Positions 50,605 to 62,252 are shown, counted from the stretch's first letter. The stretch: DNA of 64,000 nucleotides from Fulvia fulva (GCF_020509005.1 NC_063014.1:3534001-3598000); one strand, 5' to 3'. The notes: generated by a model not told the origin, from the letters alone. Numbers and translations are program-made.

Positions 50605-51349
50605 ATGGCCACGTCAATCTTGTCCCGCAAACGCGACATCGCGTACCTCATCTTCTTTCTGATACACATTCCCATCATTTTCTGTAAGATTCGTGGTGTC
50701 CTCCCAAATGGATTCTCATTGACGTGACGTGTAGGTGTCGATATCACGCCGCTCTATCCTCCCTCCATCAAGCCGCAATTCATGATCGACCTGCGGCAGT
50801 GGTACATCACAACCTATCGAGACCAATTCTTCGTCAGTCCGCCTGCCTGGTTCACCCTGTACATGTGGATGGAGCTCTTCTACCATCTTCCGTTGAGCGT
50901 GTGGGCACTTTCCGCACTTTTGCGAGGTACGTCCCACTCCATCTTGATCACAACGCAAGCTAATAGACTTTCCGAAGATGACCCAAAGGTGCCCGTACAT
51001 CTACTGGCATATGCAGTGCAGACCGCGATTACCACTGCGACTTGTATTGCAGACTACCTGAGCTGGAGCGGCTTCTCGAATGCCGAGAAGATCGAGCTAG
51101 GCAAGCTGTATGTGCCATATCTGGCTCTATGTAAGTCTTAAGACATTGTGTGTTCAGCCAATGCATAGTATCTGACTAGTCGCAGCGGTCTTCATGGGTG
51201 TCGATATGTACGGACGTCTAGGTGCCACGTTGAGTCGTAAGGCCTCGAGCGGCTCGAAGAAGAGGTATGTCAAGAAACGCATGCAAACCCATATGACCGT
51301 GTCCCGCTGAGAGATGTGTTGCTAATGTTACTTATTGCACAGCAATTGA
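50605..51349 (+). CDS. EXPERA-domain ER membrane protein (TMEM97/sigma-2-receptor-like)
   Basis: Five exons, 50,605-50,683, 50,735-50,926, 50,978-51,130, 51,186-51,264 and 51,343-51,349, give 169 residues. Four membrane segments are readable: DIAYLIFFLIHIPIIFC, PAWFTLYMWMELFYHLPLSVWAL, HLLAYAVQTAITTATCIADYL and YVPYLALSVFMGVDMYGRL. These with the acidic/aromatic positions (VDITPLYP; ELFYHLP) match the EXPERA fold of TMEM97 and EBP. In animals TMEM97 is a sterol-associated ER receptor. The final exon adds only two codons and creates the C-terminus KKSN, a KKxx-type ER retrieval signal. Every splice site is canonical. Confidence 0.85.
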
Positions 51350-51405
51350 CCCGGACAACGACTTGAATATGGACCTTGAACCAACCAGTGTCGACCGTGC
51401 GTCAA

Positions 51406-51897
51406 TCACGCAACTCCTGGCATTCCATCGATCGCCATCTCCTTCGTGCAAACGCACCTACCCGCCCCGAAGCGGAACTCGAAGACATTGACGTATCGTT
51501 TAGTGCTGTCATGATACCTTGGCCCTCCAGTCGATGCACAATTTGCCCAGACCTCCAGCAGCCCAGCAGTCCTAAGCCAGACATACTGCTTGTGAAGAGT
51601 CACGTCCATACTCTCTACCTCGATATGGAAGCTCGGGTACTGAGTCCTAATCCAAGATACACCCTGCATGAATTCGGACTGGCTCGTCATCCTCAGTCTT
51701 CTATTCCCACCGGGTACAGTCGTCTTGATCCCACTCGGTGAGATGTGGTACATTACTAGGTCACTTTCCAGAGCAGCTCCATTGATGAAGTCGTAGGTAC
51801 GCCTGGTGATCTCCTCGACGTGGTCTCGTATCGCTTCTTCTGAAGTTTTTGCTGGATCGAACGTGGCTGCTGTGTCTTGCTGAAAAGATTTTGGCAT
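51406..51897 (-). CDS. SnoaL/NTF2-like fold protein
   Basis: Single-exon ORF of 163 residues from a clear ATG (MPKSFQQDTAATFDP). Helices at the start (EAIRDHVEEITRRTYDFING), a middle with TSQSEFMQGVSWIRTQYPSFHIEVESMDV, and strands YVWLRTAGLLEVW and RYVNVFEFRFGAGRCVCTKEM with a final IDGMPG fit a SnoaL-like cone. It is a distant relative of the protein at 9,194-9,688 and of the relic immediately to the right, so this corner was probably a small local family. Function unknown. Confidence 0.6.
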   Translation of the reverse strand: MPKSFQQDTAATFDPAKTSEEAIRDHVEEITRRTYDFINGAALESDLVMYHISPSGIKTTVPGGNRRLRMTSQSEFMQGVSWIRTQYPSFHIEVESMDVTLHKQYVWLRTAGLLEVWANCASTGGPRYHDSTKRYVNVFEFRFGAGRCVCTKEMAIDGMPGVA

Positions 51898-52329
51898 GCT
51901 GTCGATCGCCCGCAGGGGACCAGGGAGCCACGACGTCTGGGCTCAAGTCTGCCTTGCTGAAAGCCTTGCATGCGGGCTTGTACCCTTCAGCAATTTCACA
52001 GTGATTGGACTTCTGTATTGACTCAAGCTGACCTTACGAAGAGTGACAAAGAGCTTTGATAGGTCACCCCTACATTCCCAACCGTGCATTGAGGGAACAA
52101 TGTCCCCGCGATGTTGGAAGAAGCTGCCAGTCAGCCCGCTTGAGAGATTTCGACGCCCCGTCGATCCAGTGCAACGAAGGACTCGGCGCACCCAAATGCA
52201 CCTTGAAGACTCTACAGCTGATGCCGCTTCGGAGGAACAACAAGCTCGAAGTTGTGGGGTTTAAGGAGCTCAACATCGATCTGAAAATACGATGTAGCCG
52301 GACGTCTGCTGATCCCAAGCTTGTCTTTC
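51898..52329. other. Intergenic between the two SnoaL-like loci
   Basis: About 430 bases with no supported gene; short ORFs run through it into the relic to the right. Confidence 0.45.
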
Positions 52330-52890
52330 TCTACCAGTACTACAGCCTTCGCATCGGTCGAAGTGAAGTTTACGGACGGCTCGCATTATGCCTTCAGTGA
52401 CCTGAGACACGAAATCAATTGGCCACGAGACGAGCAACGACAACACATCGAGACAGTCGTCTGCAACGCCGTCAAGGCCTGCAATCAACGGAACTTCGAC
52501 GTCACCTCACCTATCTGGTCACACTTCTCGCGCGACTTCAACGTCGAGCAGATCCAATGGCTCCACCTGAAGGCATGGAGAAGCAGACTTCACATCCTAT
52601 GAACCTCGCTTATCTCCTGAGCTTCCGGCGAGACATTGCCATCAATGCTTCTGGTTACAGAACCGTGATCTGAGAGCTCACGACTGATGCGACTGAGAAC
52701 AAGAGTGGCCGCGCGGAGGTCTTGATGAACGCTGAAGCGCATGGCATTCCCAATGGAGTGGTCAGGTCGATTATCGAGCTGTTTTACTTCGGAAGAAGGA
52801 GGGAAAGTGGATGTGCACGAGGGTGAAGTGTATGTCTGGAGTGGATCAGCAAGAGGAGAAGGGAAGGGGCGTTGCAGGAGACAAGGATGT
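52330..52890 (+). pseudogene. Decayed SnoaL-like gene
   Basis: Pieces of one protein lie in successive frames. EQRQHIETVVCNAVKACNQRNFDVTSPIWSHFSRDF parallels SFIDALNSHNFDPSSPPW of the 9,194 gene. After a shift near 52,557 comes APPEGMEKQTSHPMNLAYLLSFRRDIAINASGYRTVI, a TGA, then SGRAEVLMNAEAHGIPNGVVRSIIELFYF, matching GKAHVFLNN...TVRRGLAVTEW. A last shift gives GGKWMCTRVKCMSG, matching GKWWVVKTRTLRGMG. Three breaks show it is not functional. Confidence 0.6.
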
Positions 52891-53165
52891 GCGGCGCGCA
52901 CACGTGGTGTTTGCGCCCCTTCCAAAGTCAAGTTGATTTCATCTTCCCGTCACCTCTCGCGGACCGACATCTTGAACTCGCCGCGAGTCGAAGCTGACAC
53001 ACCACTCCTTATCAGCACATACAATGCAGACCTGATTATCTGTCGCTATGACCACCCTCAAGGACCAGAGACAAGCGGTGCATCACGCTCCGCACCGCGC
53101 TCACAAATCATCCAGTCCGGTCCAAACTATCTCATGTCTGATCTGGACTGACTCAATCAACACAG

Positions 53166-53862
53166 GTTCGCTGCGAAACCCGTCATCGTTAAAGTCGGTG
53201 ACCCTGCCACAGTGTTCCACGTCAATGAGGACCTGCTGTGCGACAACTCCAAGTTCTTCAAGGCGGCGCTGAAGAAAGAGTGGCGCGAAGGTCAGACACG
53301 CAAGATCGACTTGGCTGAGCATGGCCCGGAAGTGTTCAATTTGTGGCTGAATTGGCTTCACGGACGGCGCATCCTGATGGACAACGACGATGGAGAGAAC
53401 GCAGTTCAGCATTTCGACTACGGGCTGTTGATCAAAGCTTATCACCTGGGAGACATGTTGCTCGATCGTGACTTCAAGGACGCACTCTGCGATGCCCTTG
53501 CCGTCACGATGTCCCGTCCGGTCAAGGGAATAGTCACCGTACCTAACGAAATGAACAGAAAGTCGCTCTACGAGGTGACGGCTGAAGGAGCGAGGATACG
53601 CAGACTTGTTGTGGATCGTGTGGTCAGATCGTCAAATGGGCACAATATTTGCTCCGAAGCAGATCACCCTGCTGCCTTCTTGCTGGACTGTGCCAGGGCC
53701 AACCTCACACAGAATGACGATCCCAAAGCTCGTTTAGCGACACCCGCAAAAGTGGAAGCCTGCGAATTTCACGAGCACGGCGCTGATGCCTGCTATCGTA
53801 CCAAATACGCCAACATTTCCGTCCTCTCTGTCGAGCTCGAGGTCCATCGGCGCGGCGTCTGA
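53166..53862 (+). CDS. BTB/POZ-domain protein, 5' end not resolved
   Basis: From an apparent acceptor (AACACAG) at 53,165 the frame reads KPVIVKVGDPATVFHVNEDLLCDNSKFFKAALK, then EGQTRKIDLAEHGPEVFNLWLNWLHGRRI and LIKAYHLGDMLLDRDFKDALCDAL. This is a clear BTB domain in the arrangement common in fungi, used for dimerisation and often for Cul3 binding. The C-terminus ends VELEVHRRGV. No upstream exon joins in phase: the nearest ATG (53,048) and its GTGCAT donor leave the wrong number of bases. Either a more distant first exon exists, the start has been lost, or the gene is damaged at its 5' end. Confidence 0.65.
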
Positions 53863-54020
53863 CGCGAGCACAACTAGATTTGCATACACGAGCGACGATA
53901 ACGGCTCAAGCCTCGACCGAGCCTGTTTGATCACTACGTTGCGGGTATGCTGAGCATGACTTGGCGGACACCTGTACAGGGCGTGGCGGGTGTAAGGACG
54001 CTTGGCGATCCGGCTTTGTA

Positions 54021-54049
54021 CAGTCCTGGGCATAGTTTTTACAACCCCT
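54021..54049 (+). repeat. Left inverted repeat of the Tc1-type element
   Basis: 29 bp, identical in inverted orientation to 55,234-55,262, preceded by the TA at 54,019-54,020. Confidence 0.92.
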
Positions 54050-54153
54050 GTATTTACGCTAACCCCTTCCGGCTATCCATGTCCATCTCAGAAGGTGATG
54101 CTACCTTCAATCTCATTATCCACACACTCACACACGTGCTATCTCTCGCCACC

Positions 54154-55182
54154 ATGCCGAAGGGACGCGTCTTTACCGAATTCGAGAAGGGCGAGATGTG
54201 GTCTCTTCACAAACACGCCCACTGGCCGCTGCAGCAGATTGCAGACGCCCTTCACACTAACAAAGGCTCTGTCTCTTCAGTAATCTCATGGCTTGAAAGA
54301 GTGCCACCTTCCACACCGAAGACGAGAGGCCCACCACCTGTGATCAACACCTCCGAGCGTTAGCGACTTGTCCATCGAGCCACCACTGATGCTAATAGCC
54401 GCCGCCTGCGATACGAACAGATTGCCGCGATAGAGGGCATCTTTAGCGACGTCCGGACAGTAAGAGCTGCGTTTGAGAAGGAGGGCTTCTCACGATATGT
54501 CGCAACACGCAAGCCGTTGTTGACTGAGAAACACAAGGAGGCACGGCGTCGATGGGCAAGGGCTCATATTAAATGGACAGTGGAACAGTGCGCTCAGGTC
54601 CTTTGGACAGATGAAGCTTCATTCAGGTGTGGAATATTCGGACAGGTCTATGTGACACGCAGGGCAGATGAGGCTTATCACGAACACTGTCTTACAGCAC
54701 GCTTCCGCAAGTTCTCAGCCTGTATGATATGGGGCTATATCTCTGCAGATGGACCTATGGAAGTCCATACATTCGAGAAGGGCTCTGTCGACGGTGAGGT
54801 GTATCGCAGCCAGATTGTCCCTCTTATCCACACGGCAATTGAGAAGCAGCGAGTGTCAACAGGCTCGCAGGACTGCATTGTTATGCAAGACAACGCCTCA
54901 ATCCACAAGGCGAAGGCAACAGTGAGTCTATTCAAGGAGAAGGGCCTACACCTTATGGAATGGCCAGCCAATTCACCAGATCTCGACCCGATTGAGAATC
55001 TATGGGCTCTGCTTAAGCATAGGGTAGGTGCTCATTTTCCTACAACACGAGATGAGGTAATAGCTGCTATCAAGATTGAATGGGCCAAGCTCACACCTGA
55101 GGACATACAACGTATATGCAAGAGTATGCGAGAACGCTGCGAGGCAGTAATAGCCAACAATGGAGGACACACCAGGTGGTGA
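54154..55182 (+). pseudogene. Tc1-type DDE transposase with one in-frame stop
   Basis: A transposase of about 342 codons whose frame is interrupted once, by TAG at 54,361-54,363, and otherwise continuous. The N-terminus is a helix-turn-helix (GEMWSLHKHAHWPLQQIADAL, then GSVSSVISWLER). The DDE triad reads VLWTDEASF, IVMQDNASIHK and SPDLDPIENLW, with 34 residues between the second Asp and the Glu, i.e. DD34E as in Tc1. A CAG-to-TAG change, the kind made by repeat-induced point mutation, would explain the stop. The remaining sequence shows no other obvious damage, so the insertion is young. Confidence 0.88.
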
Positions 55183-55233
55183 GCTACGCCAAGCAGTGGA
55201 TACATCCTTCCTAATGAGGAAAGGTGGAAGAAT

Positions 55234-55262
55234 AGGGGTTGTAAAAACTATGCCCAGGACTG
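55234..55262 (-). repeat. Right inverted repeat of the Tc1-type element
   Basis: 29 bp, exact inverted match to 54,021-54,049, followed by the TA at 55,263-55,264. Confidence 0.92.
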
Positions 55263-55454
55263 TAGCCAGGCTGCATACTGATTCGGCGAACACTTACACA
55301 TCAAATACAGGCGCAAATAAAAGCTGTCAATGCTTGCTACCATTGCTCTGGTCGCTCAAGACTACAGTAGTCGAGCGGAACCTTACTACTCGTTCCACAT
55401 GTACACGAAATTCCCCGAATGCTCTCCGATCGTCACATTCTGGTAGCATTTGCT

Positions 55455-57233
<1,779 letters not shown>

Positions 57234-58883
57234 ATGATGAATTCACGTTATTCAGCGCAGCTTGCGCCCCTATTGCTACGCCATGGGAACAGAGCTGCCT
57301 TCTCGAGGGCCACCGCTCGGCTACCCAGACAAATGCCAGCAGTAGCCATTTTGGTCCCGCATAAGTTCGCATCGACAGACACATCGCCGCGCGGAGGAGA
57401 GGGGCATCCGCCACCAGGCTTCAACCTCGAACAGGCAAAGAAACCTCTGCCCAAGGAAAAGAAGGAGTCGTCCTTGTCCAACGAGGCCCAAGTCGAAGCA
57501 GACGCGGTTGGCGACATCTCTGCGAGCAAACCCTCCGAAGCCGCCCCAACCAAGGCCGCAGAGCAGCGTGCGCTGAATGAGCTCGCATCCCAAACAGCAG
57601 CGGAAGACAAGGCGAACAAGAAGGAAGTGGCTGCAAAGAAGGAAGAGAAGAAGAAGATGACACTTTGGCAGAAGGTAAAACATGAAGCGCAACACTACTG
57701 GGATGGAACCAAGCTGTTGGCGACCGAGGTCAGGATTTCGTCCAAGTTGGCGTTGAAGATGGCAGCTGGATACGAGTTGACCCGAAGAGAACATCGTCAA
57801 CTTACGAGAACAGTCCAGGATCTGGGTCGGTTGGTGCCATTCTCCGTCTTTGTGATCGTTCCGTTCGCCGAACTACTCCTTCCCGTTGCACTGAGGCTGT
57901 TCCCGAACATGCTTCCTTCGACATACGAGAACGCAAAGAGCAAGGAGTCGAAAGCTACCAGGCTGAGATCTTCACGAAAGGAGGTTTCTCAGTTCTTGCG
58001 CCAGACGATGAGGGAGTCCGGTCTGCCCATCTCAGCAGCGACAGCACAAAGGGAGGAGTTTACTGAGTTCTTCCGGAAGATCCGTGCCACTGGAGAGGAG
58101 CCTACGAAATCAGACGTTATCAAGGTTTGCAAGCTATTCAAGGACGATCTGACACTGGACAACTTATCGAGACCACAACTTGTGGGCATTTGCAAGTACA
58201 TGGCCCTCAACACTTTCGGCACCGACACCATGTTGCGATACACAATCAGGCACCGCATGCGACAGATCAAGCGCGACGACAAGGCTATCAGCTTTGAAGG
58301 CGTTGAATCGCTATCTGTCCCAGAACTTCAGACGGCTTGCGCTGCCCGTGGTCTGCGCACACACGGCATGAGCCCCGGTCGCCTGCGTGATGATCTCACG
58401 CTCTGGCTCGACTTGCGACTCAAGTATGGTGTTCCAAGCACGCTTCTTGTGCTCAGCAATGCTTTCATGTATGCACAGGGCAAGGAGGCCGAGTTCGACA
58501 GCTTGCTCGGCGCACTTCAAGCTGTCCTTTCAAGCATTCCAGATGAGCTTTTCCACGAGATTGAGCTCGAGGTCCACACTGCCGAAGGTGCTACCACCAA
58601 CAAGCAGAGACTGCAGGTCATCAGGGAACAGCAAGAGCTGATCCAGGAGGAGAACCAGCAGACCGAAGAGCAGAAGGCAGCTGGTCGCCAGACAGAACAG
58701 GTCGACGACAAGGAGAACATTGACGAGAAGGATGAAGAGCAGAAGCAAGAATCTGCTTTGACCAAGTCGCAACAAGCAGCCGCACAAGAGATGTCAGAGG
58801 CGGAAAACGATCTCGAGCTCCAGCAAGCAAAATTTGACAAGGTCAAGGCATCGTCATTAAAGGAGAAGATCGAGTCAAAGTAA
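57234..58883 (+). CDS. LETM1/Mdm38-type mitochondrial inner-membrane protein
   Basis: LETM1 proteins support K+/H+ exchange across the inner mitochondrial membrane and bind mitoribosomes. The single-exon ORF encodes 549 residues. The N-terminus MMNSRYSAQLAPLLLRHGNRAAFSRA is an Arg-rich presequence. The hallmark single membrane segment and Pro-containing motif is LVPFSVFVIVPFAELLLPVALRLFPNMLPSTY. The ribosome-binding domain follows (FFRKIRATGEEPTKSDVIKVCKLFKDDLTLDNLSRPQL, YMALNTFGTD) with LSVPELQTACAARGLRTHGMS. The C-terminal 100 residues are a Gln/Glu/Lys-rich coiled coil. Animal EF-hands are absent, as usual in fungi. Confidence 0.93.
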   Translation: MMNSRYSAQLAPLLLRHGNRAAFSRATARLPRQMPAVAILVPHKFASTDTSPRGGEGHPPPGFNLEQAKKPLPKEKKESSLSNEAQVEADAVGDISASKPSEAAPTKAAEQRALNELASQTAAEDKANKKEVAAKKEEKKKMTLWQKVKHEAQHYWDGTKLLATEVRISSKLALKMAAGYELTRREHRQLTRTVQDLGRLVPFSVFVIVPFAELLLPVALRLFPNMLPSTYENAKSKESKATRLRSSRKEVSQFLRQTMRESGLPISAATAQREEFTEFFRKIRATGEEPTKSDVIKVCKLFKDDLTLDNLSRPQLVGICKYMALNTFGTDTMLRYTIRHRMRQIKRDDKAISFEGVESLSVPELQTACAARGLRTHGMSPGRLRDDLTLWLDLRLKYGVPSTLLVLSNAFMYAQGKEAEFDSLLGALQAVLSSIPDELFHEIELEVHTAEGATTNKQRLQVIREQQELIQEENQQTEEQKAAGRQTEQVDDKENIDEKDEEQKQESALTKSQQAAAQEMSEAENDLELQQAKFDKVKASSLKEKIESK

Positions 58884-59031
58884 GCGGCAGTGGGTTAACA
58901 TGGGCGCAACACGGACAGCGGACCACTTGCTGGAATAGAGCATAGACTGGGCGGCATTTCTCTACTTTGTTTTGGGGAAAGCGTGTCTGATATCCATGGA
59001 TGGATCAGGCGGGAGTGTGACAATAGAAAAT

Positions 59032-59811
59032 TTATGATGAGGTGTAAGAGAGCCTCGGAAACTCGACAGAATGGTCGATATCGCTGCCCATTTGCGTGGC
59101 CATAGCAGGTGTTACTCTAGGTCGGAAGATGAAATGAAGGTGGCCTTGATGCCTGTTTGACCAAGCCTGGGAGGCAATCGTACATTCTGGCAGTCGTCTG
59201 ACTCGGGCCATAGTATGTTTTGGAGGTCCGGTGTCTGTGGTGATGATGCGCACGCCGGATGTCACTCTGTTGCTGCTATGCGGCCTCTGTGTTGCTGGCA
59301 TCCGATGTGTTCTGGGCCAAGGTCAGTATGACAAAGATGTGGGACATGTGATCGAGATACCTGAGTCTGCTGGTCACTTCTCAAATTGTCGACCTCATCT
59401 CTCAGAACCCCGGCTTCAGCCTCAAATCTCTCCAACTGCTCTTTAACGAACATCATCTTGGCAAGAACTCTTGTGACCTCGTCATTAAGCTGGTACAGCC
59501 TCTCCCTCAACTGCTGCCATGTCTAGGTGGCTCCGTCAGTGATGCTCCGACACTCGACCATAGGGGCTCACCTGAGCATCGACGCAAGCGCGAAACTGTT
59601 CGATAGTACTGTCGAGGTCTGCAGATAACTGCTCTTTTTGCTGGGCCAGGTTTACGATCTGCAGGGTCATGTGTGAAGACTCTTTGGCTGCCTGGAAGAT
59701 CTTGCCCTCTACAATTCCGGTCTCGAGGCCATCATCTCTGCCGAATCTGAAGGCTACGGCGATGGCGTTTGCGATGGTCGGAGTCTCATCATTGGCGCTG
59801 GGAGGCTCCAT
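59032..59811 (-). CDS. Hypothetical coiled-coil protein, three exons
   Basis: Exons 59,811-59,572, 59,522-59,361 and 59,286-59,032 join in phase 0 at both introns (GTGAGC..CTAG; GTATCT..ACAG) to 218 residues. The first two exons form a heptad-rich helix: NLAQQKEQLSADLDSTIEQF, TWQQLRERLYQLNDEVTRVLAKMM, EQLERFEAEAGVLRDEVDNL. The N-terminus has IANAIAVAFRFGRDDGLETG. Exon 3 is polar without features. The second intron's donor (GTATCT) is weak, so the protein may instead stop a few dozen residues later within a retained intron. Unknown family. Confidence 0.5.
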
Positions 59812-60165
59812 GATGGACGGTGTTTGATGCCGATATGGAAGGAAAATGGCGATGGTGCGGAACAGCCGCCTGTGGAGCAGAGTTCACGCCACAGTTGTCA
59901 CAGCATCCCTGCGAGAGTGGCGTTTGCATGTGACAAAGTTTGCATGATCGACACTTATGAGGAAAGAGCGAACTACTCGACAACGACAGAACTTTTCTGC
60001 ACTGCCTAATTCATCCGCTTGCCGAGATTGTGTCATCATTGAGAAAATAATTTAATGTACAACTATCGCATTGTCTATGCCTACCGGAGCGACCTCGCGA
60101 TCGAGAAGCAATACACTGAGCGCCTAAAGCCTAACGCCTGCTCAATACACAACCTCAAAACCGAC
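59812..60165. other. Intergenic 0.35 kb
   Basis: 354 bases, no supported gene. Confidence 0.5.
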
Positions 60166-60870
60166 CTACCATTGGCGATACATCCAGTCGACCACGACGA
60201 AGACCTCCTTGGCCATCGCTTGGAACTCTTCTTTGCCCTTTGGACACGGTGAGAACCTATCTGGATGCCAAGCGATTCGTTCCTTCTTGAAATCAAGACC
60301 TGGAACGCTACTGAATGCGTGGCGGATCTGGCACCTGCAGGCGGTAAGAGCGCGTTTCTCTACTCGACACGCCTGCTTGAAACACTTCGTGTCAGTAGGA
60401 GGAGCAGGGAAGACCTTGATGTTAGCGTAGTCAGCGAAAGCGGCCTCGCAGTCAACACGCCACTGGTCGATCTTAGCTTGGAAGGACGTGACAGTCGGAC
60501 GTGCTGTTGGCGCAGCGGGTACGCGTCGACGCGAAGAGGAACTAGCACTGGTGAACCGGCTTCCTGTGGGCGGCGCAGTGCCATATGCTTCCCAATTCTC
60601 TTCAATGTCATCTGCCCATGGCATGGACATGAGTCGTTGTGCGATCTCAAGTCTTATGAGCCTAACCTTCTTCAGTGCGTCGTCGACCTCCAGAAAGGCT
60701 CTCCTAGTTGCTCTTCGTGCTTGTGTCCATTGCTCATCTGAGGGATCCATGAAGCATTCGTTGCGGGCCTCTTCCTCGGCATTTTGTGCTTGTTCCCAGG
60801 CTTCCTTGCGTGACTCGGCTTTTCTTTCGGCCTGCGAAAGACGAGTGCGAAGGTCGTTGAGACTTGTCAT
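60166..60870 (-). CDS. J-like protein with coiled-coil N-terminus
   Basis: ORF of 234 residues from the ATG at 60,870 (MTSLNDLRTRLSQAERKAES); an ATG at 60,951 could add 27 residues. The first ~100 residues are a charged helix. The C-terminus reads IRHAFSSVPGLDFKKERIAWHPDRFSPC, then GKEEFQAMAKEVFVVVDWMY. In this group WHPDRF replaces the HPD core of a J-domain and the rest follows its last helix. Proteins of this layout are numerous and uncharacterised in filamentous fungi. The motif suggests descent from a DnaJ-type co-chaperone, but the first half of a true J-domain is not evident, so co-chaperone activity is doubtful. Confidence 0.6.
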   Translation of the reverse strand: MTSLNDLRTRLSQAERKAESRKEAWEQAQNAEEEARNECFMDPSDEQWTQARRATRRAFLEVDDALKKVRLIRLEIAQRLMSMPWADDIEENWEAYGTAPPTGSRFTSASSSSRRRVPAAPTARPTVTSFQAKIDQWRVDCEAAFADYANIKVFPAPPTDTKCFKQACRVEKRALTACRCQIRHAFSSVPGLDFKKERIAWHPDRFSPCPKGKEEFQAMAKEVFVVVDWMYRQW

Positions 60871-61089
60871 GGTGGGGTTTAGCGAGAGAGTGGAAGTATG
60901 GGGTTGACATGGATGGAGGTAGGAAGCATAAATATACGTTGTGGTGCTCATTGTTGGTGCTATTCAAGAACAAAGAGGAGTACAAACCATTGTCCTGCAG
61001 CAAGCCCACCATCAAAGGAATTCACACTTATTCTTACCCTCTCGTTGTCCGCAGACCCCTGAACGAAGTTGAGAGTTACCCTAGCTTGA

Positions 61090-61464
61090 TCAATACATCT
61101 CATCGACCACCACGAACAACATTCGTACAACTCTGGGGGGTTTCTTTTCAACACGTGTGCGTCTGTCTAATTGGTTCACTTTATCATCTTTGGAGTCATC
61201 TAGCTCCCCATTTGCATCGTGTCTGTGCCCGTGAAGATGATTTCTCGGAGCTGCATAGTGTTGAGTTGTGTTCTCAAAGACATCCGCGACAGAGATCGTC
61301 CAAGCTTCGCTCGTCGCCGATGGCTGCTGCTTCAGCTTGGCGGCTCGGTATTTCCCTATGCGTTTCATGCTCATGGTTGCTGCTCCAGCGGTGGCCTCGA
61401 AGTGTCCTACTCTCTGTTCATCATCCATCCCTGTTGTTTCAATGTAGTGGGTTGCCCTTCGCAT
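61090..61464 (-). pseudogene. Possible relic of a second J-like gene
   Basis: A 124-codon minus-strand frame that ends VVRMLFVVVDEMY, close to EVFVVVDWMY at the end of the neighbouring J-like protein; the underlying bases also match over about 25 positions (compare 60,179-60,204 with 61,091-61,115). The rest of the frame shows no WHPDRF motif. Best read as a truncated paralogue, though chance is possible. Confidence 0.25.
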
Positions 61465-61568
61465 GAGCCGTGGAGATGGTCTTGATACATGCGAACAGCC
61501 TTGTAGCTGACATAAGATGGATTACCGCGGGAACGAAGGACACTGTCCACTGGACCTCTGTTGAGCGA

Positions 61569-62252
61569 TCAGCACATTGGCATTCCATATCCTGATAATG
61601 GTGGTACATGCATCGGTCTAGCGGCCGGACTTGAGCCATTTGTGAAGCTGACGTACGGGCTTGACCTGTAATCCTTGAATTGCCGCTTGAGACCGTTGTT
61701 GAGTACTATGTTCGTGATATTGTGTAGAGGTGTCGACTGAGATGCCGTGGCGTTAGGAATTTCGGCATCGGCTGGATGTGGCAGGAATACAGCTGTCGTG
61801 AGAGAGCGGAACAGGTGTGCTGAAGACCCGCCATTGGTGAAGTCGATCTGCTGAGGCATGCCTGCCATGTCGCTTGCAGAAGTCGACGCGAAGTCTGCAG
61901 GATAAGGGGTCGCCAGCGACACCAGAAGCGACCTCCGTGATATGTCGTGCCCGTCAAATATGTCGAACATGTCCTCAGTGAGCTCGATGGCGGGCTCTCC
62001 GCTATCATCCATTATGTAACGAGTTGCGATCATGTTGATGCAACGGGGTCGATAGTCGACTTGTGCGAACACAACATCCGCAACTCTTGCCTGCGCAGGT
62101 ATATCATGTTCGGTGAAGTTCTCGCATGGAGCCGTGACCGTGAGCTCACGAGCCAAAGCCTCTTCCCGATCCATTGGTCTGCGGATGAAGCCTGCCAAGA
62201 CGGCGCTCTGGTACACACCTTCGAGCTTGTTAGCACTGACTAGCAATCGCAT
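61569..62252 (-). CDS. Hypothetical protein, start uncertain
   Basis: A long minus-strand frame; from the first ATG (62,252) it encodes 227 residues, and the open frame extends about 50 codons further upstream without ATG. Segments such as RYIMDDSGEPAIELTEDMFDIFDGHDISRRSLLVSLATPYP look like real protein, with balanced composition. No family is recognised. A possible donor/acceptor pair near the stop could add an exon down to 61,439. It is in the same orientation as the Zn2Cys6 gene directly upstream; whether they are related in function is unknown. Confidence 0.45.
   Translation of the reverse strand: MRLLVSANKLEGVYQSAVLAGFIRRPMDREEALARELTVTAPCENFTEHDIPAQARVADVVFAQVDYRPRCINMIATRYIMDDSGEPAIELTEDMFDIFDGHDISRRSLLVSLATPYPADFASTSASDMAGMPQQIDFTNGGSSAHLFRSLTTAVFLPHPADAEIPNATASQSTPLHNITNIVLNNGLKRQFKDYRSSPYVSFTNGSSPAARPMHVPPLSGYGMPMC

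Larger units (their letters stand above)
54021..55262 (+). mobile_element. Tc1-type DNA transposon
   Basis: 1,242 bp with perfect 29-bp terminal inverted repeats beginning CAGTCCTGGG and flanked by TA on both sides (54,019-54,020 and 55,263-55,264), the standard Tc1/mariner target duplication. It encodes one transposase frame with a DD34E catalytic triad. A single in-frame stop disrupts it, so this copy is probably inactive; its ends are intact and it could still move if transposase were supplied. Confidence 0.92.
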
